Assembly: GCA_937906455.1 (NCBI GenBank)
Contig: CALCYT010000018.1
Span: 44,279-108,278, forward strand
Length of the DNA: 64,000 nucleotides
Direction: 5' to 3'
Source of the DNA: an uncultured Bacteroidales bacterium
GTDB lineage: Bacteria; Bacteroidota; Bacteroidia; Bacteroidales; F082
The translations under genes and the position numbers were made by a program. The first letter of the stretch is position 1. Each line of letters opens with the position of its first letter. The notes beneath the pieces were generated by a model. It saw nothing but the letters and a program-made list of their open reading frames with translations, made no database searches and was not told the origin of the DNA. This document shows positions 58,329 to 64,000 of this stretch, in pieces.

Positions 58329-58513
58329 CTGAACCATTTATATAGATTTCCTCTCAAAAGCAGATAATAAACCGCGATGCCAACCCAGCTGGTGAGCAGG
58401 ACGAATGCTATTGTTATGATTTTTCCCATCAGGTTGATAGGCTCGTTGATGATTTCAAAGACTGCTTTCACTCCGAGAATGACACCGATAACATATATTA
58501 TTGTTGCCGCCAT
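58325..58513 (-). CDS. Small two-helix membrane protein, PLDc_N-like
   Basis: This 62-residue protein has two membrane helices (about 4-21 and 29-53). The second, IAFVLLTSWVGIAVYYLLLRG, resembles the PLDc_N domain (helix with W.G...Y.L). It begins 16 bases after the TAACTTTG box at 58530 and overlaps the cyclo-ligase start. The function is unknown. Confidence 0.65.
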   Translation of the reverse strand: MAATIIYVIGVILGVKAVFEIINEPINLMGKIITIAFVLLTSWVGIAVYYLLLRGNLYKWFR

Positions 58514-58529
58514 AGCTTTAAATTTTCCG

Positions 58530-58537
58530 CAAAGTTA
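58530..58537 (-). promoter_or_regulatory. Promoter box of the PLDc_N-like/cyclo-ligase operon
   Basis: TAACTTTG on the minus strand matches TAnnTTTG, 16 bases before the ATG at 58513. Confidence 0.55.
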
Positions 58538-58578
58538 CAAAATATTCGTATATCGAAGATGCTTTGAGCATTTTTTAT

Positions 58579-58586
58579 TATCTTTG
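58579..58586 (+). promoter_or_regulatory. Promoter box of the DUF2156/acetyltransferase operon
   Basis: TATCTTTG matches TAnnTTTG; the DUF2156 gene starts 97 bases downstream, so the leader is long enough to hold a small open frame (58603-58671). Confidence 0.55.
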
Positions 58587-58602
58587 CGAAAATATTCAAG
58601 TC

Positions 58603-58671
58603 GTGAAAAAAAGATGGTTGTTTGCCATTGTGATTGTAGGGTTGGTCGTTGCGATGAGATTAACAAAGTAA
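58603..58671 (+). CDS. Possible 22-residue hydrophobic peptide in the DUF2156 leader
   Basis: GTG at 58603 opens 22 codons: KKRWLFAIVIVGLVVAMR after the start residue, then LTK and a TAA at 58669-58671. It is a single short membrane segment with a basic start, 17 bases after a promoter box and 12 before the DUF2156 ATG. It could be a leader peptide, a small membrane protein, or chance. Confidence 0.3.
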   Translation: MKKRWLFAIVIVGLVVAMRLTK

Positions 58672-58683
58672 GCGGGAAAGTTG

Positions 58684-59589
58684 ATGAATACAAAGAAAAG
58701 TTTAACAGAAACACTTGATTTTCATTGTCTTACAATTGCCGATAAGAAAGCGTTACAGTCTGTGACGTTGCATGCGGGGCGGCGTAATTGCAACTACACT
58801 TTTGCGAACCTCGTGGGATGGCAGTTTTGGTTTAGGACGGAAGTGTGTGTTCTATCCGATGCCGTGGTGCTACGTTTCGGATGGGAGGGAGAGAAGGCGT
58901 ATATGATTTGCACTAAAACGCTTGAGCCGTCGCTGATACAGTCGTTGCGCGATGATGCCGGCGGTCCTTTTATGATTTTAGGGCTTGAAGACGACCAGAT
59001 AGAGGTGTGTCGTGGCATGGCACAACGCATTGAGTCACAACGAAACCAGTTCGATTACATCTACCGTCGCGCCGACTTAGCTGTTTTGCATGGCAACAAA
59101 TTAAAGGCGAAGCGCAATCACGTCAATCATTTTCGCGCGGAGTTTCCCGATTTTGAATATCGTGAGCTGACGCCGGCGATGTTTGAAGAATGCCGGGCTT
59201 TAGAGATGCTGTGGCGTGATGAGCGAGGCGACAACAACCCTGAATACGGCGACACCATAGCGGCCGAGCAACGTGTGGTGGAGACGGTTTTTGACCATTG
59301 GAACGAGTTGGATATGCGGGGCGGCAGCATATATATCGACGGTAAAATGGTGGCTTTTACATACGGGACAGCTGTCACCACCGACACTTTCGATGTGTGT
59401 GTGGAGAAGGCTGATCGCAATATTGATGGACTTTTCAGCGTCATCAACCAACAGTTTTGTGCGCATCTGCCGGAGCAGTTTGTTTTCGTAAACCGAGAGG
59501 AGGACATGGGCATCGAAGGATTGCGCAAGTCGAAATTATCGTATCACCCTGAAATATTGTTGAGTTACAATGTCGTACACTTTGCATAG
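58684..59589 (+). CDS. DUF2156 protein (lysyl-phosphatidylglycerol synthase C-terminal-like)
   Basis: This 301-residue cytoplasmic protein belongs to DUF2156, a double GNAT-fold related to the MprF catalytic domain, which transfers an aminoacyl group from tRNA to lipid. Visible markers are YIYRRADLAVLHGNKLKAKRNHVNHF in the middle and the ending FVNREEDMGIEGLRKSKLSYHPE. There are no membrane helices, so if it is an aminoacyl transferase it acts alone or on another acceptor. I start at ATG 58684; a TTG at 58681 is next to it. It overlaps the following acetyltransferase gene by 20 bases. Confidence 0.88.
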   Translation: MNTKKSLTETLDFHCLTIADKKALQSVTLHAGRRNCNYTFANLVGWQFWFRTEVCVLSDAVVLRFGWEGEKAYMICTKTLEPSLIQSLRDDAGGPFMILGLEDDQIEVCRGMAQRIESQRNQFDYIYRRADLAVLHGNKLKAKRNHVNHFRAEFPDFEYRELTPAMFEECRALEMLWRDERGDNNPEYGDTIAAEQRVVETVFDHWNELDMRGGSIYIDGKMVAFTYGTAVTTDTFDVCVEKADRNIDGLFSVINQQFCAHLPEQFVFVNREEDMGIEGLRKSKLSYHPEILLSYNVVHFA

Positions 59590-60061
59590 GATGACATCTG
59601 CTGATGCGCCGCTCACCATCGAATGGCTCGTGCGGCAGTATGGCTTCGACCGTCATGAGGTGGAGCGGTGGCTGCAATGCTATCGTTTCAACTGGCCGCT
59701 GAGCGTAAAGGCTGTCGATGACGACGGCGACGTGATAGGTCTGCTCAACATGAGCGACTATCGTATCGAGGAGGAGTCCGGTTACATTGAAGCAGAGCGT
59801 CCTGATTTGCTCAAGAGACTTAACGAGATGCGCTATGTGGCGGTTTTCTCATTCATTGTGAAAGACGCCTACCGTGGCACGCGTCTGAACTATGACATGC
59901 TGATGTCGATAATGCCTGAGTTGCGTCAGAGCTATGATTTCGTCTTCATCCCGGTGATGCACCGTCTCAAGACGCACCAATACTGGCAACGCTGGGGTGC
60001 GACAGAGTTTTACAGAGATAAAGATTGTGTTTATTATTGGTTAATGTTAAATGCTGAATAA
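59570..60061 (+). CDS. GNAT-like acetyltransferase
   Basis: This 163-residue protein has a GNAT-like order: MTSADAPLTIEWLVRQYGF at the start, LSVKAVDDDGDVIGLLNMSDY as the central strands, and a C-terminal half with VFSFIVKDAYRGTRLNYDMLM (the acetyl-CoA-binding turn, here less conserved than the usual RxxGxG/A) and HRLKTHQYWQRWGATEF. The motif is weak, so substrate and even activity are uncertain. It is translationally linked to DUF2156 by a 20-base overlap. Confidence 0.65.
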   Translation: MSYTLHRMTSADAPLTIEWLVRQYGFDRHEVERWLQCYRFNWPLSVKAVDDDGDVIGLLNMSDYRIEEESGYIEAERPDLLKRLNEMRYVAVFSFIVKDAYRGTRLNYDMLMSIMPELRQSYDFVFIPVMHRLKTHQYWQRWGATEFYRDKDCVYYWLMLNAE

Positions 60062-60062
60062 C

Positions 60063-60107
60063 AACAAGTTGGGAGCTTGGCGAAGCCAAGCTCCCAACTT
60101 GTTTTAA
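60063..60107 (+). terminator. Strong terminator after the acetyltransferase gene
   Basis: AACAAGTTGGGAGCTTGG (60063-60080) pairs perfectly with CCAAGCTCCCAACTTGTT (60086-60103) across a 5-base loop, followed by TTAAT. It also lies just past the end of the convergent GAPDH gene. Confidence 0.9.
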
Positions 60108-61555
60108 TAGTAGCGATAACTCTTCACCTGTCCGATATGACGGGCGAGTCGGACCACTTGGTTGCTGTAGCCGAACTCGTTGTCGTACCACAGATACAGT
60201 ATCACGGTCTTGCCGTCTTCGCTGACTTTGGTGGCCGGTGCGTCGAAGATGCAGGCGCAGCTGTCGCCGATGCCGTCGCTGGAGACGAACTCCGTGTTGT
60301 TGCTGAAACGGATCTGCTCTATGAGGTTACCTTCGAGGCAGGCGATACGGAAGGCCTCATTGACTTCCTCCACGGTGGTCTCGCGTTCAAGGTCGAGGGC
60401 GAGCACTGCCAAGGAGACGTCAGGCGTAGGGACACGCACGGCGTTGCTCGTCAGCTTGCCCTTAAGCGCAGGGATGGCCTTGGCCGCCGCCTTGCCGGCA
60501 CCTGTCTCGGTGATGACCATATTCAACGCGGCTGAACGACCACGACGCTCTTTCTTATGGTAGTTGTCAAGCAGGTTCTGGTCGTTGGTGTAGCTGTGGA
60601 TGGTCTCGATATGACCTTTCACGATGCCGAAGTTATTCATCATGACCTCAAGACCCGGCACGATGGCGTTGGTGGTGCAGGAGGCAGCTGAGAAGATGGT
60701 CTCTTTCTCAAGGTCGAGAGATCCTTGGTTGACGCCATAGACCACATTGGGGATGTCGCCCTTGCCTGGAGCGGTGAGCAACACCTTGGCGACGCCTTTG
60801 GCTTGAAGATGACGCGACAATGACTCTCTGTCACGGAAAGCACCGGTGTTGTCGATGAGCAAAGCATCGTTGATGCCATATTGCGTGTAGTCGAGGTCCT
60901 CAGGGTTTTTCGCTTCGAGGAAGAGGATCTTCTGTCCGTTGACCATCATGGCGTTTTCGCCTTCGACAGGGGTGCACACGCCGTGGAAGTAACGGTGTAC
61001 TGAATCGGTGCGGAACAAGTTGATACGTTTGGCGATATCCTCCGGTGAGTTTTTGCGTGTTACGATGGCGCGCACGCGGAGAGTGTCGCCACGGCCTGCC
61101 ATCTCCGTCATCTCACGGCAGAGGATACGTCCGATACGACCGAAGCCATAGAGGATGACATCCTGCACCTTGTTGCTGCGCGGCACGGCGTTGATGATAT
61201 AGCCGAGTTTGTCGCGCACGAAGGCGGTGACGTCGTTGTTATACTTTTCTTTCTCATCAGTCCATTCAGCGTTGAGGCGACCGAGGTCGATGCGGGCGGG
61301 AGCTAAGTTCTCAGCGAGGAGTGCCTTGGCGATGAGCAGTGAGTCCTGCACACGGACAGGTTTGCCTAACACGTTGGCGGCACGCAGGTGCTTGTTCAGT
61401 ATCTTGCCTGAGCCACGGTTGACTAACAGCGAGCGCAACATGATGAGTTCCACCGACTTGTCGTACCATAATTTACCGACGATGTTGATGAGTTCATTAG
61501 CGGCTTTTTCGTTTTCATTCCAAGCCTTCAAAGAGGTTTCAAAGCTATCGTTCAT
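60104..61555 (-). CDS. Glyceraldehyde-3-phosphate dehydrogenase, long N-terminal form
   Basis: This 483-residue protein is a GAPDH with an extra N-terminal domain of about 130 residues. The NAD-binding YGFGRIGRILCREM begins at 136, and the catalytic cysteine is Cys293 in SAASCTTNAIVPG, with HSYTNDQNLLDNYHKK after it. Normal GAPDH is about 335 residues; the longer form is found in several Bacteroidota. The extension (MNDSFETSLKAWNENEKAAN...) is mostly helical and unrecognised. Whether it prefers NAD or NADP is not clear. Confidence 0.93.
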   Translation of the reverse strand: MNDSFETSLKAWNENEKAANELINIVGKLWYDKSVELIMLRSLLVNRGSGKILNKHLRAANVLGKPVRVQDSLLIAKALLAENLAPARIDLGRLNAEWTDEKEKYNNDVTAFVRDKLGYIINAVPRSNKVQDVILYGFGRIGRILCREMTEMAGRGDTLRVRAIVTRKNSPEDIAKRINLFRTDSVHRYFHGVCTPVEGENAMMVNGQKILFLEAKNPEDLDYTQYGINDALLIDNTGAFRDRESLSRHLQAKGVAKVLLTAPGKGDIPNVVYGVNQGSLDLEKETIFSAASCTTNAIVPGLEVMMNNFGIVKGHIETIHSYTNDQNLLDNYHKKERRGRSAALNMVITETGAGKAAAKAIPALKGKLTSNAVRVPTPDVSLAVLALDLERETTVEEVNEAFRIACLEGNLIEQIRFSNNTEFVSSDGIGDSCACIFDAPATKVSEDGKTVILYLWYDNEFGYSNQVVRLARHIGQVKSYRYY

Positions 61556-61603
61556 GATGTAAGCAATTTTATTTTACATAAGGTTAATTATACATATTTT
61601 TGG

Positions 61604-61611
61604 CAAAGTTA
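61604..61611 (-). promoter_or_regulatory. GAPDH promoter box
   Basis: TAACTTTG on the minus strand matches TAnnTTTG, 48 bases before the ATG at 61555. Confidence 0.6.
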
Positions 61612-61835
61612 AGAATTATTTTGATATGACAGAACTTTTTTTAATAAAAATAGACCACAATAGTATATGTTCGTTTTGTGAGAATGATGATTTTTGCCAC
61701 TGCAACCTTGCAATTTCATGGCGCACCTATAGAATCACAAGCTTTCGCCTCTGTAAAAATTGGCCTAATGGACAAAAATTAGGATAAAATCTTTGGAATT
61801 TTTCATTGAAAAATTTGGGTGTTATTGAAAAAATC

Positions 61836-61867
61836 AGATGTCGAGCAAATTGAAATGCTCGACATCT
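61836..61867 (-). terminator. Terminator of the decayed beta-barrel gene
   Basis: AGATGTCGAGCA and TGCTCGACATCT form a 12-base stem with an 8-base loop. On the minus strand the stem is followed by GATTTTTTC. It lies 20 bases after the relic's stop codon. The rest of 61612-61835 shows no gene. Confidence 0.75.
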
Positions 61868-61888
61868 AATGGAGTTATGTGCTTATAT

Positions 61889-62023
61889 TTAGAATTTCAA
61901 TGCAACGCCATTGACACCAAACCCAAGGTTGACAGGATTCTTGCCACCTTTATTCAACTCAACATCGTAGAATGAATAAACCTGATTTTGCTGGTAATAT
62001 TTATATCTGTTTATCCTTGACAT
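61889..62023 (-). pseudogene. C-terminal remnant of an outer-membrane beta-barrel gene
   Basis: The minus-strand frame from ATG 62023 to TAA at 61889-61891 encodes 44 residues ending LGFGVNGVALKF, a typical last strand of an outer-membrane barrel. An aromatic stretch RYKYYQQNQVYSFYDVEL precedes it. There is no signal peptide and a TGA stop stands in frame directly before the ATG. Its own terminator is intact. The 5' part is gone, and upstream lies a REP palindrome field. I read it as a gene truncated during REP or transposase-associated rearrangement. Confidence 0.6.
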
Positions 62024-62102
62024 TCAATTTTCTGCAAACATATTGATTTTCGATGAAAACAAATCGGTTGAAAAAAATAATTTTTCGGTCGCCATTACAT
62101 GT

Positions 62103-62310
62103 GGCTGCCGTAATACGACAGCCCTACACCAAAACAATTTGGTGCAACATTATTGCGGCTGCCGTGGTATGACACGTCATTCCCGTTGCGGCTGCCGTGG
62201 TACGACACGTCATTCCCGTTGCGGCTGCCGTGGTACGACAGCCCTACAGACCCGGCGCGGAAATGAGACCCATCCGGCGCGGTTGTAGGGCTGTCCCATT
62301 GGGGCAGCCG
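62103..62310. repeat. REP-type palindrome cluster, left flank of the transposase
   Basis: There are four left-type units (from 62103, 62155, 62185 and 62218) and one right-type unit (62284-62310). A full element has CGGCTGCC, a 9-base mismatch, then CAGCCCTACA, mirrored by TGTAGGGCTG and GGCAGCCG. Two units at 62185 and 62218 are part of a 33-base tandem step starting GTTGCGGCTGCCG. Confidence 0.85.
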
Positions 62311-62325
62311 CATGTCAATGATCAA

Positions 62326-62976
62326 TTATCTTTTCCGCCTTTTATAGAACCGATCCAATTCCCACCGAATCGGATTATTCTGAATATAATTGGATATAAG
62401 GTTCATCTCTTTGATATTGCGAATAATATGGTCATGGAATCGAGGTTGCCATGCAAACGAAATGTCATTTTGATTCGCAAATTTGGTAATAGCCGATTTG
62501 TATTGCCAGATAATGCGTGACAACCGCCCGCAACAATTAGAACGGCGCTGCATTTCTTCGTTTTTATCTAATTGGGAATCATCCATGATAGGTTCTTCCC
62601 AACGGCTGCCGTGGTACGACAGCCCTACAGACCCAGACTCATGCATCATGTTTTCGTTTGGGGTTGTAGGGCTGTTCCATTGGGGCAGCCGGTCGTCATC
62701 CGGCCATTCAATTGGATTGTCAACAATAACAATCATGTGAACATGATTCGGCATCACCACAAATTCTGGAATCGCAACATTATCATTGATTTCCGGAATC
62801 TTTTCCACACAAAGATGTGCATATTCTCCAATAGCAGAGAATTGCATTTTGCCGCCAACAATATCGCCAAAATACAACTCGCGATTCTCGGTGCAAAACG
62901 TAACAAAATAATTTCCGCCATTGTAATCGTGCCATTTGGCGCGCGGCGATTTCCGTTGTGGTAGATTGTATTGCAT
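62326..62976 (-). CDS. REP-associated tyrosine transposase (RAYT, Y1/HUH family)
   Basis: This 216-residue protein of the IS200-like Y1 family has the HUH motif HVH at 78-80 in VVMPNHVHMIVIV and the likely catalytic Tyr197 in NLISNYIQNNP, with SRIIWQYKSAITKF and WQPRFHDHIIRN between. RAYTs act on REP palindromes, and such palindromes flank it on both sides here. Residues 96-125 are encoded by a complete REP palindrome inside the gene. Start chosen at ATG 62976 with a TATTTTTG box at 62995; a TTG at 62982 is also open. Confidence 0.92.
   Translation of the reverse strand: MQYNLPQRKSPRAKWHDYNGGNYFVTFCTENRELYFGDIVGGKMQFSAIGEYAHLCVEKIPEINDNVAIPEFVVMPNHVHMIVIVDNPIEWPDDDRLPQWNSPTTPNENMMHESGSVGLSYHGSRWEEPIMDDSQLDKNEEMQRRSNCCGRLSRIIWQYKSAITKFANQNDISFAWQPRFHDHIIRNIKEMNLISNYIQNNPIRWELDRFYKRRKR
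62603..62691. repeat. REP palindrome inside the transposase coding sequence
   Basis: The left arm 62603-62629 and right arm 62665-62691 are the same sequences as in the flanking REPs (one base differs in the right arm). It is in frame with the transposase and encodes RLPQWNSPTT and SVGLSYHGSR at its two ends. Confidence 0.88.
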
Positions 62977-62994
62977 TGTCAATCAAATTTGGTG

Positions 62995-63002
62995 CAAAAA
63001 TA
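62995..63002 (-). promoter_or_regulatory. Transposase promoter box
   Basis: TATTTTTG on the minus strand matches TAnnTTTG, 18 bases before the ATG at 62976. Confidence 0.5.
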
Positions 63003-63073
63003 ATGGTTTTTCAGCACAAAACAATGGTAGTGGCATAAAAATCTAATAATTTGCGGCAACACCTTATTCATTA

Positions 63074-63195
63074 CGGCTGCCGTGGTACGACACGTCGATG
63101 CCATTTCCGTTGCGGCTGCCGTGGTACGACAGCCCTACAACCCGTCGGGGCAATTATCACCTATGGGCTGTAGGGCTGTCCCATTGGGGCAGCCG
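63074..63195. repeat. REP-type palindrome cluster, right flank of the transposase
   Basis: One solo left-type unit (63074-63095) and one complete palindrome (left arm 63113-63139, right arm 63169-63195) are present. A partial TGGCAGCCGC follows near 63204. The gap 62977-63304 otherwise holds only the promoter box and the terminator at 63214. Confidence 0.85.
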
Positions 63196-63213
63196 TCACA
63201 TCGTGGCAGCCGC

Positions 63214-63247
63214 AAAAAACAGCGCACCTGACCAGATGCGCTGTTTT
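63214..63247 (-). terminator. Terminator of the RloB gene
   Basis: AAAACAGCGCA (63216-63226) pairs with TGCGCTGTTTT (63237-63247). On the minus strand the stem ends in GTTTTTT, fitting intrinsic termination about 60 bases past the RloB stop. Confidence 0.75.
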
Positions 63248-63304
63248 CCATTCATGTTTATAGGAATCACTTCCCTTCACTCAGCCTCTTGTACCCTTCG
63301 TAGC

Positions 63305-63937
63305 CTATATGGTATCGAAGTAGTCAAACAATTTGCTCATCTCGGAGACACCTCTTTCCCGACAAGTTTGGATGTCGAACGGGAGAAAAGGCATTGCATT
63401 GTTCCTCGCTTTTGTCAAGCCCTCATTGCCACCCAAACGGACATAGATGTCTGGTGTGCCACAGTAATACTTTTCACTTTTGTTATAGTGAGGAAGACAC
63501 TTCTGCAAATCAGCTTCCATTTCGCTGTATCTGCCATAGAATTTGCTTGTCCTGTTGAAATGCAACAGATACCAATATTCCAGACAAGGATTGTTCACAA
63601 TGAGTATCAACTTGTTCATCCAATCCGCATGTCTCAAATTGTGAAATTCTTGATGGAATTGCTTGAAGTCGGTAAATTCTTCGTTATTGGAAAGAATCTC
63701 GTCAAAATCAATAATCAGGACGACTTGGGGATAGCCTTCTGTCACCTTGTCTTTTGCCAACGCCATAAGTTCCCTTATTTGTTTCTTTTGCGGTAGTTGA
63801 GGCTCGATGCGTATGCTCCTCAACTTGTCGGGATGATAATGCTCTTTCACACTATCCAAGTACCACTTCTCGGTTTGTCCATCGGCAATGACGGCAATGC
63901 TATTGTTCAGTTTGCGTTGTTTTGTGGCTCTGCTCAT
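63305..63937 (-). CDS. RloB-family protein of an ATPase-linked defence-type pair
   Basis: This 210-residue protein fits the RloB family, thought to have a TOPRIM-like nuclease fold. Candidate acidic residues are Glu23 in ADGQTEKWY, Asp77 and Asp79 in LIIDFDE, and Glu120 in NPCLEYWYLLHF. The first 12 residues are basic (MSRATKQRKLNN). RloB genes usually follow an AAA ATPase gene in restriction or abortive-infection loci. Here its ATG overlaps the stop of an upstream frame (ATGA), which supports such a pair. No experimental role can be assigned. Confidence 0.82.
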   Translation of the reverse strand: MSRATKQRKLNNSIAVIADGQTEKWYLDSVKEHYHPDKLRSIRIEPQLPQKKQIRELMALAKDKVTEGYPQVVLIIDFDEILSNNEEFTDFKQFHQEFHNLRHADWMNKLILIVNNPCLEYWYLLHFNRTSKFYGRYSEMEADLQKCLPHYNKSEKYYCGTPDIYVRLGGNEGLTKARNNAMPFLPFDIQTCRERGVSEMSKLFDYFDTI

Positions 63938-64000
63938 TGCTTGTCGGTGTTAAGTGGTTCAACGTAAGTGTCGCCAAGCTGCGGAATGCCACCCAATCTG
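63934..64000 (-). CDS. C-terminal end of the RloB partner gene (probable AAA ATPase), cut by window edge
   Basis: The minus strand from the right edge encodes RLGGIPQLGDTYVEPLNTDK, then Gln and the TGA stop (63934-63936), which overlaps the RloB start. I infer an AAA ATPase from the usual partner of RloB; an ending with GxIPxL after a basic/Gly-rich turn is compatible, but 21 residues cannot prove it. Confidence 0.45.
   Translation of the reverse strand, partial: RLGGIPQLGDTYVEPLNTDKQ

Noticed and set aside
62043..62288. Plus-strand open frame encoding repeated CGCRGTT-type peptides
   Set aside because: It is the translation of REP units read on one strand; there is no start signal and the repeats explain the pattern.
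62103..62310. Possible CRISPR array
   Set aside because: Units are palindromic, unevenly spaced, mostly joined head to tail with almost no spacers, and there are no cas genes; REP elements fit better.

Overview
The window reads as chromosomal DNA of a member of Bacteroidota, most likely order Bacteroidales. The grounds are the TAnnTTTG promoter boxes in front of many genes, the gliding-type genes gldE and gldD, two proteins that end in type IX secretion (T9SS) sorting domains, a DUF5103 T9SS-associated protein, a GH92 mannosidase, a bifunctional DAHP synthase/chorismate mutase, and the general lack of Shine-Dalgarno sequences. No species can be named from the sequence alone.

Layout. Positions 1-10950 form a cell-surface glycan block. 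It holds an AlgX-like SGNH protein with its MBOAT acyltransferase, a GH16-like lipoprotein, two LtaS-type membrane phosphotransferase paralogues, a phosphodiesterase-like lipoprotein, and a 34-codon relic of a second MBOAT gene. Positions 11182-18164 carry tyrS with a tiny membrane protein, a structured RNA candidate ahead of a small HTH regulator, a TolB-like propeller/beta-barrel/PKD trio, apbE and the DUF5103 protein. Positions 18384-35235 are mostly housekeeping: priA, an exbB-x-exbD-exbD transport cluster, tRNA-Ser(GGA), ansA, tatD, hflX, trpS, RNase G, a 29-residue basic ribosome-type protein and HU, then ssb, gldE, gldD, an unknown secreted protein and corA. Positions 35349-42894 hold a T9SS cargo protein, a GH92 mannosidase and a TonB-type outer-membrane protein. 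Positions 43285-61555 return to housekeeping and envelope genes: yitT-type, ruvB, a SPOR protein, rpoN, asnS, aroF/aroQ, a subtilisin T9SS cargo, a polyprenyl synthase, glyA, a folate cyclo-ligase, acyl/aminoacyl-transferase-like genes and GAPDH. The last 2.5 kb is accessory: a beta-barrel gene relic, a REP-associated transposase (RAYT) surrounded by its palindromes, and an RloB gene with the tail of its upstream partner, which runs off the window.

The most unusual theme is how repeats interact with genes. Heptanucleotide (or octanucleotide) tandem arrays of different sequence sit directly at the 3' ends of about ten unrelated genes and often supply their stop codons. A dispersed element beginning TCATTTCG lies in frame inside tatD and inside the 5' end of a beta-barrel gene. 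The REP palindrome lies in frame inside the transposase that is presumed to mobilise it. None of these changes has closed the host reading frame.

Two pathways stand out. In the first block, acyl transfer (MBOAT with AlgX-like) and phosphoglycerol-type transfer (LtaS-like pair), together with glycan-binding or cleaving lipoproteins, suggest decoration of an extracellular polysaccharide; this is inferred. Elsewhere, DUF5103, GldD/E and two cargo proteins indicate that the cell runs a type IX secretion system, although the core secretion genes are not in this window.
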